This document shows, in pieces, positions 26,908-35,771 of a stretch of 64,000 bases of DNA. The notes under the pieces are model-generated. The model was given only the letters and a program-made list of their open reading frames with translations. It was not told the DNA's origin and did no database searches. Every line of letters starts with the position of its first letter. Position 1 is the first letter of the stretch. The DNA comes from Bradyrhizobium forestalis (GTDB taxonomy: Bacteria > Pseudomonadota > Alphaproteobacteria > Rhizobiales > Xanthobacteraceae): the NCBI RefSeq assembly GCF_002795245.1, contig NZ_PGVG01000013.1, positions 120,233 through 184,232 of the forward strand, read 5' to 3'. The position numbers and the translations under genes were made by a program.

Positions 26908-28446
26908 TTACGCCATCTGCCGCACATCCTCCGCGAGTGCGCGGTAGGAGAGCGCTTCCGCCAGGTGCAGCCGGCCGATCTTGTCGGCGTGATCGAGGTC
27001 GGCCAGCGTACGCGCCACCCGCAGCACGCGGTGATAGCCGCGCGCCGACAGGCGCATGGTCTCGGCGGCATCCCTCAGCAGTTTCTGACCCTGCGCGTCG
27101 GGCTTTGCGATCTCCTCCAGCACCGAGGCGGGCGCCTCGGCATTGGTGCGAATGCGGGGCAAGCCAGCATCCGCATAGCGCGTGAGCTGGATGTCGCGCG
27201 CCGCCGCCACGCGGGCGGCGACCTCAGCCGAGCCTTCCGCCGGCGGCGGCAGAATGAGGTCGGCGGCCGACACCGCCGGCACCTCGATGCGCAGATCGAT
27301 GCGGTCCATGAGCGGACCGGAGATGCGCGCCTGGTAATCGCCGGTGCAGCGGTCGATGCGGCCGCGCTTGCAGGCATAGCCGGGCTCGAACGCATTGCCG
27401 CAGCGGCAGGGATTCATGGCCGCGACCAGCATGAAGCGGGCAGGGTAGGTGACGCGGTGATTGGCGCGCGACACCGCGACCTCACCGTTCTCCAGCGGCT
27501 GGCGCAGCGAATCCAGCACGCGCGGATCGAACTCCGGCAGCTCGTCGAGGAACAGCACGCCCTGATGCGCCAGCGAGATCTCGCCGGGCTTGGCGCGCAT
27601 GCCGCCGCCGGTGAGCGCGGCCATGCTGGCGGAGTGATGCGGCGAGCGGAACGGGCGCCGCGCCGTCAGCGCGCCGCCTTCGATCTCGCCGGCGACGGAC
27701 GCGATCATCGAGACCTCGAGCAGCTCGCCCGGCGACAGCGGCGGCAGGATCGAGGGCAGGCGCGCGGCCAGCATCGATTTGCCGGCGCCGGGCGCGCCGA
27801 CCATGAGCAGGTGATGCCCGCCGGCGGCCGCGATCTCCAGCGCGCGCTTGGCGCTTTCCTGGCCCTTGATGTCGCGCAGGTCGAGCGTGGAGGCGGCGGC
27901 CTCGTGCACCCTGGGCGAGGGCCGCGACAGCACCTGCGTGCCCTTGAAATGGTTGGCGATCTGGATCAGCGAGCTTGCCGCGATGATCTGGATGTCCGGG
28001 CTCGCCCACGCTGCTTCGGAGCCGCAGGCCGCCGGGCAGATCAGCCCTTCCTCGCGCATATTGGCGCCGATCGCGGCGGGAAGAACGCCGGCCACGGGTG
28101 CGATCGAGCCATCGAGGCCGAGCTCGCCGAGCACGGTGAAGCCGGTCAGCGCATCCGGCGGGATCGCCCCGATCGCCGCCATCAGCCCGAGCGCGATCGG
28201 CAGGTCGTAATGGCTGCCTTCCTTCGGGACGTCGGCTGGGGCCAGATTGACGATGATCCGCCGCGCCGGCAGCGCCAGCCCCGAGGCGATCAGCGCCGAG
28301 CGCACCCGCTCGCGCGCCTCCGACACCGCCTTGTCCGGCAGGCCGACGATGGCGAAGGCCGGCAGGCCGGGCGCGACCTGCACCTGCACGTCGACCGCGC
28401 GGGCCTCGATCCCCTCAAAGGCGACGGTAGAAACCCGTTGAACCAT
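26908..28446 (-). CDS. comM: ComM/YifB-family AAA+ ATPase (Mg-chelatase-like)
   Basis: 512 aa from ATG at 28446. The frame is open upstream but that sequence does not look like the family. Domains: Lon-protease-like S5 fold (about 20-165), AAA+ core with Walker A GAPGAGKS at 217-224 and Walker B VLFLDELPEF near 300, a Cys cluster in NPCRCGNAFEPGYACKRG, and the C-terminal Mg-chelatase domain. ComM is a branch-migration helicase promoting recombination of imported DNA (shown in other bacteria). The leader region upstream borders a low-GC accessory patch. Confidence 0.95.
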   Translation of the reverse strand: MVQRVSTVAFEGIEARAVDVQVQVAPGLPAFAIVGLPDKAVSEARERVRSALIASGLALPARRIIVNLAPADVPKEGSHYDLPIALGLMAAIGAIPPDALTGFTVLGELGLDGSIAPVAGVLPAAIGANMREEGLICPAACGSEAAWASPDIQIIAASSLIQIANHFKGTQVLSRPSPRVHEAAASTLDLRDIKGQESAKRALEIAAAGGHHLLMVGAPGAGKSMLAARLPSILPPLSPGELLEVSMIASVAGEIEGGALTARRPFRSPHHSASMAALTGGGMRAKPGEISLAHQGVLFLDELPEFDPRVLDSLRQPLENGEVAVSRANHRVTYPARFMLVAAMNPCRCGNAFEPGYACKRGRIDRCTGDYQARISGPLMDRIDLRIEVPAVSAADLILPPPAEGSAEVAARVAAARDIQLTRYADAGLPRIRTNAEAPASVLEEIAKPDAQGQKLLRDAAETMRLSARGYHRVLRVARTLADLDHADKIGRLHLAEALSYRALAEDVRQMA

Positions 28447-28728
28447 GCTGTGCCCCCTCGCACAATCGAAGGTAGCAGAGCCAGGGTGGCCTTGACAAGA
28501 ACAATACGCGAACATACGCGCCGGCGGCACCCTTGGCACCGCGGCGTCAGGTGCACCTCCGAAGGATCATGGCATGCGCCAATGGCGCTATCCTTCGAAA
28601 GAAAGGGTAGGAAAAGGACCCCTCTTTAGTAGAAAACGTTAATGACTAACACTATATCTTGAGTTGGCATACGAATCATTTGGTCCGATTCGGACCAATC
28701 CGAGTTGGGCCCTGTACGCCGCGAAGGC
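28447..28728. other. intergenic stretch beside comM with 19-bp palindrome
   Basis: About 280 bases, noticeably more AT-rich than the flanks from 28610. TTGGTCCGATTCGGACCAA at 28680-28698 is a perfect inverted repeat with 9-bp arms around one base. No gene seen. It may contain the comM promoter on the minus strand. Confidence 0.55.
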
Positions 28729-29280
28729 TCAAGTTCCTGCTTGGGAATCTTCCACAGACTCGTCTGCGGGAGTAGCGCGTATGGGGCCTTGCCGCTTTGG
28801 CGGGTCTTGCTTTTGAGATGCGAAATTCCAGTGGCGGTAAGGGTGGTTCCAGCGATTAGTTCGGTCGCCGCCGTGGCCGGTCGTGATGCCGATATTGAAG
28901 TTCGGATAGATTTCGCGAATGCGCTTATTGATGTGATTGTAGACGCGGAGCTTTGCGAGTGTCTTTGCTGATCGTCGCGTCTTACCGTCGTGTTTGTCCT
29001 TGTGTTTGCGGGTCAGTCGAAAGTTCATCGCACCCAGGATCACGTCGAGACATTGCAGAATGTCATGCTTGTGCGATGAAACCTCTACTATGTCCTCCAG
29101 CGAGAACCTAATATCTTTCGCCCGAAACTCAGATCGATCGCCCAACCGCACGACGTAGTCCTTGAATGAGGCGCACTGAGCGGCATTAAGCGGCAGCTCG
29201 TCAGGGTAAAGCGCTTCGACGAACAGCTCGGTAAGATCGCGCCAGAAGCCATCTGGTCCGAAGAAGGAAGGCGGGGGCGG
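28729..29280 (-). pseudogene. DUF3800-like gene remnant, 5' end missing
   Basis: An open frame of 183 codons starting right after an in-frame TGA at 29281-29283; the only ATG upstream (29301) is seven codons before that stop. The C-terminal part has features I associate with DUF3800 (RNase H-like fold): VEVSSHKHDILQCLDVILGA, a Lys-rich helix and an NRWNHPYRHWNF end. The N-terminal half with the expected Asp-Glu-Ser motif is absent. A GTG at 29151 could still make a 140-aa fragment. Lower GC than its neighbours. Family assignment is from memory of the pattern. Confidence 0.6.
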
Positions 29281-29307
29281 TCAATGATCGCCCGTCGCCA
29301 TATTACC

Positions 29308-29697
29308 CTACTGCTCGTTGCAGGGCGTGGTGGTGATCTGGCGGATGTCCGTCTCGATGTTCTCACGGAGCGCGAGAACGCCGGGAACGTGCAGCGTCAG
29401 GATATGGCTGGCCCGATGAGCAACAATGCCCGGCCACTGATGATGCAGTCGCAGGTCGTTATAGAGGCGACGCTGGAAACTGCTTGTCTCGCCAATATAG
29501 ATCGGGTCCCACTGACCGTTTGCTCCGATCTTGACAAAGATGTAGACGCCGGAGCGCGGCAGGTACTCAGTGCCGATTGGGTGGATCTGGAACTGATAGA
29601 CCGCTCCACTTGCACCACGAACGGTCGCAAGGGGAGGCGCCGGATCCTGAGGAACCAAGCCGAAGGGCGAGGTTTGCGGAAAGAGCGGTGGAGTCAT
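29308..29697 (-). CDS. GIY-YIG-type nuclease domain protein
   Basis: 129 aa. GIY-YIG landmarks: Gly-Val-Tyr at 50-52, Tyr-Ile-Gly at 67-69, Arg at 76-77, Glu115 in the helix RENIETDI and Asn127 near the C-terminus. All expected active-site positions appear filled. An AGGTGA ribosome-binding site precedes the ATG at 29697. Small single-domain GIY-YIG proteins are often carried by mobile DNA; the function here is unknown. It ends 28 bp before the DUF3800-like remnant frame opens, on the same strand. Confidence 0.78.
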   Translation of the reverse strand: MTPPLFPQTSPFGLVPQDPAPPLATVRGASGAVYQFQIHPIGTEYLPRSGVYIFVKIGANGQWDPIYIGETSSFQRRLYNDLRLHHQWPGIVAHRASHILTLHVPGVLALRENIETDIRQITTTPCNEQ

Positions 29698-30218
29698 TAG
29701 TCACCTGCTAGCTATGCAGAGAGACAGGCTTGACCACCGGTAGGAAGTTCGATTCACTCGAACTGTTAGACCAAGAACCGACGTTCCGCTGGGCCCGTCC
29801 CTCGGGTTAAATTAGCGGACTGGAACTTCCGAAAGCCACCCTGAGCCCGCCAGCTCTTGGTGGCTTCTTCGATTCCAGATGTCTGCCAACATCTGCCCGT
29901 CGGATTTGTGGGTCAAGAACTAGCGTCGAGTTATGCGGGTAAATACCAAATCTGGTGGATAACCAGCCGAGTTGCGTTAGGTTGTACGCCTAAGTCTCTG
30001 CGATCGTTCTGAAATCAGGTTTGCAAGGACACGCTCCCACCCACATGCAAGGACAAAACGGGAAATATTTCCGGGCGCCGCGCTAGCCCTAACCAATCGT
30101 AAACGCGACGCGGAGACTACGCTTCGAATGCGGTCTTCTGTCCTCAGCACATCCCAACGAATGTCCGCTATTCCTGGGGCTGCGGGATGGGCCGTGATCT
30201 AACTAGTGAAGAAGCAAG
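29698..30218. other. non-coding part of the accessory patch
   Basis: About 520 bases with no convincing gene. A possible hairpin AGCCACC...GGTGGCT lies near 29835-29870. The decamer TGCAAGGACA occurs twice, near 30022 and 30046. The GTTCGATTC at about 29748 recalls a tRNA T-loop but no cloverleaf forms around it. GC content is lower than the surrounding core genes. Confidence 0.5.
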
Positions 30219-30464
30219 ATGCTGGTAAATCGCCGGAGAAGCGAACGTCGGGTGTGCAGCCGGCTCGCCAAGATCCATTTTGGCGCGGGCTCGCTGCCGC
30301 GGGATTGCACGATCACGGATATTTCGGATGGCGGCGTGAAAGTGGTGGCGGAATTTTTGGAAGTGCCGCCGCAGTTCACCATCATCTTCGCGCCCGATTA
30401 TTCCCGCCAATGCCGCCTGCGCTGGCGCATCGGCTGCGAATTCGGTGCCGAATTCGTCGACTGA
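30219..30464 (+). CDS. PilZ domain protein
   Basis: 81 aa, a single PilZ domain, the family that binds cyclic di-GMP. The N-terminal RRRSERR supplies the RxxxR-type motif, and TDISDGGVKV matches the (D/N)xSxxG motif. Both signature motifs are intact, so ligand binding is plausible. It lies next to the TadD-like gene and the Cpa locus, which suggests a surface or motility role, but this is inference. Confidence 0.85.
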   Translation: MLVNRRRSERRVCSRLAKIHFGAGSLPRDCTITDISDGGVKVVAEFLEVPPQFTIIFAPDYSRQCRLRWRIGCEFGAEFVD

Positions 30465-30544
30465 ACCTCAACAGGCGCGCCTCCTTAACGGGACTTTAGC
30501 GTTAATCGGTAAGCATCTCTGATCAGTTGCCGAGTGATCAGAGT

Positions 30545-31330
30545 ATGTCCAAGCGTTCGTTCCTCGCTCTTCCCCCGGCGAGATATCTGTGTTCCGCCGT
30601 TCTGATCCTTGCCCTCGGCGGCTGTCAGACCACCGGTATTGAGGACGTCACCGGTGCGCTCGGCGGCAAGCAGGAGTCCGTCGCCAAGGCCGACATCAAG
30701 GCCGACGCCAGGCCGGAGATGGACGCACTTCGCGAGCGTTATCGCGCCAAGCCCAGCGATCCCGCAATTGCTATCGAATATGGCAAGGCGCTGCGCGACA
30801 GCGGCCAGCGTGCGCAGGCGGTCGCGGTGCTGGAGCAGGCCGTGCTCGCCCATCCCGGCAACAAGGCGCTGCTCGCCAGCTATGGCCGCGCACTCGCCGA
30901 CAGCGGCAATTTCCAGCAGGCCTTCGACGTCCTCGGCCGCGCTCATTCGCCCGAGGATCCCGATTGGCGCATCCTGTCGGCGCAGGGCGCGGTGCTCGAT
31001 CAGCTCGGCCGCAACGAGGAAGCGCAGCAATATTACGCCGCAGCGTTGAAGATCGTGCCGAACGAGCCGACCGTGCTGTCCAATCTCGGCCTGTCCTATA
31101 TGCTGCAAAACAATTTGTCGAAGGCCGAACAGGTGCTCGGCCGCGCTCATCAGCGCAATCAGAACGATGCGCGGGTCCGCGCCAATCTGGCGCTCGTGCT
31201 GGGATTGCAGGGTCGCGAGGCCGAGGCCGAAATCCTCGTGAAGGCAGATTTGCCGCCGGACCAGGCAGCGGCCAAGGTCGCGGCGCTGAGGCAGTTGCTG
31301 GCGAAGAAGCAGCAGCGGGCGGACAAGTAA
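30545..31330 (+). CDS. tadD: TadD-like TPR lipoprotein
   Basis: 261 aa from ATG at 30545 (an upstream in-frame TTG at 30527 is less likely). Lipoprotein signal with lipobox LALGGC, Cys near residue 29. Four or so tetratricopeptide repeats from about residue 60 to 225 (for example PSDPAIAIEYGKALRDSGQ and PNEPTVLSNLGLSYMLQNN). Resembles TadD, the Tad secretion-system pilotin-like lipoprotein. It converges on cpaE with 21 bp between stops. Confidence 0.85.
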   Translation: MSKRSFLALPPARYLCSAVLILALGGCQTTGIEDVTGALGGKQESVAKADIKADARPEMDALRERYRAKPSDPAIAIEYGKALRDSGQRAQAVAVLEQAVLAHPGNKALLASYGRALADSGNFQQAFDVLGRAHSPEDPDWRILSAQGAVLDQLGRNEEAQQYYAAALKIVPNEPTVLSNLGLSYMLQNNLSKAEQVLGRAHQRNQNDARVRANLALVLGLQGREAEAEILVKADLPPDQAAAKVAALRQLLAKKQQRADK

Positions 31331-31351
31331 TCCGCCCCTTCTGGTGTACGC

Positions 31352-32641
31352 TTACGACGCCTTGCGATGCGGGGCCGAGCCGCGTCCTGACTTGCCCTTC
31401 AGCTTCTTCAACAGCGGCTCGAGCAGCGAGCGCTTCGGCTTCTTCACCTCGCCGCGGCCGGCGAGGCGGTTCGCCATGGCCTGGAACAGAAGGGTGGTGC
31501 GGTGGGTCTTGGAGACCTCCGCGATCATCTGGCCGTTGTTGGCCGCGGTGGAAAACAGTTTCGAATCGAACGGGATCACCGCGATCGGCTGGCTCTCCAT
31601 GGTCTTGGCGAAGGCCTTGACCTCGATCTCCGCGCGCTTGTGCATGCCGACCTGGTTGAGGCAGTACAGCGGCGGCCGGTCGTTCGGTCGTGCCGCCTTC
31701 AGCACGCTCAGCATGTTCTTGGTGTTGCGCAAGTTCGCGAGATCGGGCTCGGCCACGATCACGATGTCGTCGGCGCTCACCAGCGCGCGCCGCGTCCAGC
31801 CGGACCATTGATGGGGAACGTCGAGCACGATGCAGGGCGTGGTCATGCGCAGCGTGTCGAACACGGCATCGAAGGCTTCGGCACCGAAATCGTAGACGCG
31901 GTCGAGCGTGGCGGGCGCCGCCAAGAGGCTGAGGCGATCGGTGCATTTGGCGAGCAGGCGCTCCATCAGCGCCGTGTCCGGCCGGTCCTGCGACAGCACC
32001 GCATTGGCGATGCCCTGCACCGGATCCTGGTTGTAGTCGAGGCCCGCCGTGCCGAAGGCGAGGTCGAGATCGATCACGACGGAATCGAGCGAGAGGTCCC
32101 GGGCAATGGTCCAGGCCAGATTATGCGCGACGGTGGATGCGCCGACGCCGCCCTTGGCGCCGACCACCGCGATGACGCGGCCGGTGATGATGGCCTCGGA
32201 GGCCGAGAACAGGCTGCAGATCGAGCGGACGACGTCGAGGGTCTCGACCGGTCCGACCACGTAATCGTTGACGCCGCGGCGCACCAGCTCGCGATAGGGC
32301 GCGGTGTCGTTGGGATTGCCGATCACGACCACGCGGGTGCCGGGATCGCAGACGCCGGCGAGGTCGTCGAGCCCCTCGAGGATGTCGCGCGTGCCGTCGG
32401 ACTCGATGACGATCACGTTCGGCGTCGGCATCGATTCATAGGCCTCGATCGCCGCGGCGAGGCCACCGTCCTTGGCGGTGAGGTGGGCCTTGGCGAGCCG
32501 GCGATCCTGGCCCGCCGCGGTCACCGCCTTGAGCGTCTGCTCGGTCTCGCAAAAGGCCTGCACCGAAATGCGAGGAACCGGCGCGATGTGTTCGTCGGGG
32601 TGCCGCGGATCGTCCGCGTCTTCGTCGTGGATGCCTGTCAT
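31352..32641 (-). CDS. cpaE: pilus assembly protein CpaE (TadZ)
   Basis: 429 aa from ATG at 32641. An N-terminal receiver-like domain (about 25-150) lacks a clear phosphoacceptor context. The ParA/MinD-type ATPase has deviant Walker A GAKGGVGAST at 161-170, VVIDLDLAFGTAGLDYNQ and a CIVLDVPHQWS switch region. TadZ localises the Tad/Flp pilus machine at the cell pole. The start overlaps the cpaD stop by 4 bp. Confidence 0.93.
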   Translation of the reverse strand: MTGIHDEDADDPRHPDEHIAPVPRISVQAFCETEQTLKAVTAAGQDRRLAKAHLTAKDGGLAAAIEAYESMPTPNVIVIESDGTRDILEGLDDLAGVCDPGTRVVVIGNPNDTAPYRELVRRGVNDYVVGPVETLDVVRSICSLFSASEAIITGRVIAVVGAKGGVGASTVAHNLAWTIARDLSLDSVVIDLDLAFGTAGLDYNQDPVQGIANAVLSQDRPDTALMERLLAKCTDRLSLLAAPATLDRVYDFGAEAFDAVFDTLRMTTPCIVLDVPHQWSGWTRRALVSADDIVIVAEPDLANLRNTKNMLSVLKAARPNDRPPLYCLNQVGMHKRAEIEVKAFAKTMESQPIAVIPFDSKLFSTAANNGQMIAEVSKTHRTTLLFQAMANRLAGRGEVKKPKRSLLEPLLKKLKGKSGRGSAPHRKAS

Positions 32642-33369
32642 TTGCCGGTATCGCTGAGTTTGGCCTTGTCGGATTCGGCAGAGGGCGTCGCGATCGGCGT
32701 GCCCTTGCGGTAACGGTCGAAGGCGATGTCGCGCCGTGCGGTATAGGCCGGCGTCTCGGCGCGCGGCTGCTCGAGGTCGGCCGGGTTGTCGATCATCGCC
32801 GCGAGATTGCGCTGGCTGGCGCAGCCCAGATTGAAATAGGGCCGGTTCTCGCTGTAGTCGGGATCGAGGATGGAGGGGCCGACGTCTTCCGGCCACAGCC
32901 CGCAGGGGCCGGCGACGGCCGCGATCTTCGAATAACTCAGGCGGATGGTCGGCAGCAGCCCGGGATCCTCAGGACGATAGGGATGCTGGACGATGGCACG
33001 CGACGGCACGCCGCCGGACGCGAGCACGGAGCGGATTTCCTGATAGGTCGCAGCAGCCGCGCGCGAATTGGCGGTGTCGACCGGCACGTCGACGACGACG
33101 GAGCCGGTGCCTTCGCGCACCCAGTCCCGCGCGATGCCCGCGACGTCGGAATGCTGCGCGGCCGACAGGCCGCCTCTCGCCTTGCCGACGAAGATCACGA
33201 TCGACTTCTTGCCTTCCTGCACCGCGATCGGGTGGCGCTGGCGATAGTCGGTCGGCACCGTCTGGGTGACGATCTCGGTGGTGTTGCAGGCGCCGAGCAT
33301 GACGGAGAGCCCCGTCAGTGCCAGTGCGATCCGCAACTTGCGACGTCGATCGGCTCTCGTCTTCGTCAT
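32638..33369 (-). CDS. cpaD: pilus assembly lipoprotein CpaD
   Basis: 243 aa from ATG at 33369. Signal sequence with a lipobox-like VMLGAC (Cys about residue 27). Mature protein with the CpaD-family VPTDYRQRHPI, VPVDTANSRAAAATYQEI and NLGCASQRNLAAMIDNPADLEQPR. Outer-membrane-associated partner of the secretin. Between cpaC and cpaE, overlapping cpaE by 4 bp. Confidence 0.92.
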   Translation of the reverse strand: MTKTRADRRRKLRIALALTGLSVMLGACNTTEIVTQTVPTDYRQRHPIAVQEGKKSIVIFVGKARGGLSAAQHSDVAGIARDWVREGTGSVVVDVPVDTANSRAAAATYQEIRSVLASGGVPSRAIVQHPYRPEDPGLLPTIRLSYSKIAAVAGPCGLWPEDVGPSILDPDYSENRPYFNLGCASQRNLAAMIDNPADLEQPRAETPAYTARRDIAFDRYRKGTPIATPSAESDKAKLSDTGK

Positions 33370-33421
33370 CGCCTGATCCCCTCTTGCCCCGTTTCTTGCC
33401 CCGGTCCCCAAACCGTTCGTC

Positions 33422-34939
33422 TCAGTCGATGATGAAACCGAAATCACCGGGCGTGCCGCTGATCGGATCGACACGGCTCGCGATGCCGTAGAGGCGGTTG
33501 ACCCGGCCGAGCAGCGCCCTCTGCGCGTCCGAGGCCGGCGCGAAGCCGTCGTCGGGCCGCGACAGTTCCTTCTGGGCGACCGCGCGCACCACATAGGGCG
33601 TCACGATCACCATCAGCTCGGTCTCGTTGTTGACGAAGTCCTGGCTGCGGAATAGCGCGCCGATGATCGGCACCTGGTCGACGCCGGGCAGGCCGCTGAT
33701 CGCCTGCTTGGTCTGCTGCTGGATCAGGCCGGCCATCGCCATCGAGCCGCCTGAGGGAATTTCCAGCGTCGTTTCGGCGCGGCGGGTCTGCACCGAAGGA
33801 ATCGTGATCGAGTTGTTCGTGGTCAAGGACACGGCCTGCGTCAACGTGATCGAGTTGGTGTTCGACAGCTCCGAGACCTCGGTCATCACGCGCAGGCTGA
33901 TGCGGCCTTCGCTGAGCACGACCGGGGTGAAGTTCAGGGAGATGCCGAACTTCTTGTAGGTGACCTGCGTGGTGCAGACGTGAGTGACCGGATCGCAGGC
34001 ATAGCCCCCGGGAATCGGGAATTCGCCGCCGGCGACGAAAGTGGCGGATTCGCCCGAGATCGCGGTCAGGCTCGGCTCGGCCAGAGTGCGCATGACACCG
34101 GCGCTCTCCATCGCCCGCATCGTGGCGTTGACGGTGGCGACGCCCTTGGCGAGCCCGGTGACGCCGAGCCCATTGCTGCCGACGATTGGCCCGCCGGAGA
34201 CCGAGAACGGGTTGGAATTGTTGAAATTCACCACGGCGGTGCCGGCGTTCAGGCTGGCGCTGAGATCGACGCCGAGCTGCTTGACGATGTCGCGGCGGAC
34301 TTCGCCGACCACGACCTTGAGCATGACCTGGTCGCGGCCGCGCACAACGATGTTGTTGACGACCTTGTCCGAGCCGCCGACCAGTTTTGCCGCGACGTCG
34401 CCGGCCTGCTGGGCCTCGACCGGGCTCGACACCGAGCCGGTCAGCATCACGCTGTCGCCGACGCCTTCGATCTGCACGCCCGGCAAGGACTGGCGCAGAG
34501 CCGCGCGCATGCCGTTGAGATCGCGCTTCACAGCGATGTCATAGGACGCGACCTGCTGGCCGTCGGCGGTGAAGAACACGACGTTGGTCTGGCCGACCTG
34601 GCCGCCGATGATATAGGCGCGCTGGGCCGAGCGGATCACCGCGTTGGCAATCTTGGGATCGGCCACCAGCACGTCCTTGACCTCGCGCGGCAGGTCGATG
34701 ACGACCGACTTGCCGACGCCGAGCGAAAGAAAGCGCGTCCGCGCCGGTGCGACTGTCCCGACCGGCGACACGCCGAGGTCCGGCGCCTGCATCGGCGCCT
34801 GGTCGCCGACCGGCGCATCAGCTGCGCTGACGACGCTGGGCGCCGCGAGCAGCCCCAGCATCAACATCGTCCCCGCCAGGAACGAGCGCGCGCGCTTCCC
34901 CCGAATGCGCAGGCCCGTCCGATCACCCCCGTAGTTCAT
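33422..34939 (-). CDS. cpaC: Tad pilus secretin CpaC (RcpA)
   Basis: 505 aa. Signal peptide (to about residue 39, AAD), an N-terminal pilus-assembly domain (LSLGVGKSVVIDLPREVKDVLV), a BON-like domain (about 150-200), and the type II/III secretin core with VPIIGALFRS and the conserved VTPYVV near the end. Outer-membrane channel for the Flp pilus. Its start is 10 bp after the cpaB stop. Confidence 0.95.
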   Translation of the reverse strand: MNYGGDRTGLRIRGKRARSFLAGTMLMLGLLAAPSVVSAADAPVGDQAPMQAPDLGVSPVGTVAPARTRFLSLGVGKSVVIDLPREVKDVLVADPKIANAVIRSAQRAYIIGGQVGQTNVVFFTADGQQVASYDIAVKRDLNGMRAALRQSLPGVQIEGVGDSVMLTGSVSSPVEAQQAGDVAAKLVGGSDKVVNNIVVRGRDQVMLKVVVGEVRRDIVKQLGVDLSASLNAGTAVVNFNNSNPFSVSGGPIVGSNGLGVTGLAKGVATVNATMRAMESAGVMRTLAEPSLTAISGESATFVAGGEFPIPGGYACDPVTHVCTTQVTYKKFGISLNFTPVVLSEGRISLRVMTEVSELSNTNSITLTQAVSLTTNNSITIPSVQTRRAETTLEIPSGGSMAMAGLIQQQTKQAISGLPGVDQVPIIGALFRSQDFVNNETELMVIVTPYVVRAVAQKELSRPDDGFAPASDAQRALLGRVNRLYGIASRVDPISGTPGDFGFIID

Positions 34940-34949
34940 GCTGTCCCCA

Positions 34950-35771
34950 TCACCTCTGTGACGTCAGTTGCCGTGCCTGCACGCCGTAACGGATCACGTT
35001 CACGCCGCCCGGGCGCTTGATCGCCTGGTCCTCGGGCGTGCCGTCGACTGCGTTGGCATCGACGATGCTGCGCAGCGCGAGTGTCAGAGTGCCGCCCTGG
35101 CGTGCGGCCGAAAGCGTGGCGACCTGGTCAGGCCGGAGCTCGAGCGTGACGGTCTTGCCGACCACGGCGTTCTGGCCGTCCTTCTCCTTCGGCGCCTGGT
35201 CGATCGCGAGCACGCGGATGTTGGTGAGAATGACCTCGGACAGGACGAGGTCGTTGCCGCCGGTCGGACCGTTGGTGTTGCCGCCGTCGGGATTCTTCAG
35301 GCGGCGGGTCAGGACGATATCGACGCGGTCATTCGGAAGGATGAAGCCGCCGGCGCCGGTTTCGGCTGAAATCTCGGTGGAGACGGCGCGCATCCCGGAC
35401 GGCAGGATCGCGGCCATGAAGCCGGAGCCTTCGGCCTTGACCAGCTTCTGCTCGCGGATCGGCTCGCCCTGCATCAACGGCACGCGCGCGATCGAGCCGG
35501 CGATCTGGGTCTGCGCTTCGGGCCTGCTGTCGCGGCGAATGAAGGCGCTGCTCGCGGTGGCCGCCGGCCAGGCCTGCCATTGCAGGTCGTCGGGCTTGAC
35601 GGCTTGGCCGAGCTGGATGTCGTTCTTCGCGATGAGGACCTCGACCGTCGGCAGCTTCTCGGCGGCCGGCAGGATGGGCGCGGGTGCATTCTGATAGCCG
35701 CTCGCCAGATACGCAGCGACGCCGCCGGCGCCGAGCGCGATGACGAGAACGACAATGCGTGCGGTATTCAT
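34950..35771 (-). CDS. cpaB: Flp pilus assembly protein CpaB
   Basis: 273 aa. N-terminal membrane segment ARIVVLVIALGAGGVAAYLAS, then a SAF domain (PTVEVLIAKNDIQLGQAV) and the RcpC/CpaB core with GAGGFILPNDRVDIVLTRR. Periplasmic or inner-membrane component of the Tad pilus apparatus. First gene of the cpaB-C-D-E set. Confidence 0.94.
   Translation of the reverse strand: MNTARIVVLVIALGAGGVAAYLASGYQNAPAPILPAAEKLPTVEVLIAKNDIQLGQAVKPDDLQWQAWPAATASSAFIRRDSRPEAQTQIAGSIARVPLMQGEPIREQKLVKAEGSGFMAAILPSGMRAVSTEISAETGAGGFILPNDRVDIVLTRRLKNPDGGNTNGPTGGNDLVLSEVILTNIRVLAIDQAPKEKDGQNAVVGKTVTLELRPDQVATLSAARQGGTLTLALRSIVDANAVDGTPEDQAIKRPGGVNVIRYGVQARQLTSQR

Noticed and set aside
29740..29790. GTTCGATTC resembling a tRNA T-loop
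   Set aside because: The flanking bases do not form an acceptor, D or anticodon stem; no tRNA can be folded.
30022..30060. TGCAAGGACA repeated twice as a CRISPR-like or iteron array
   Set aside because: Only two short copies; no regular spacing, no further units.
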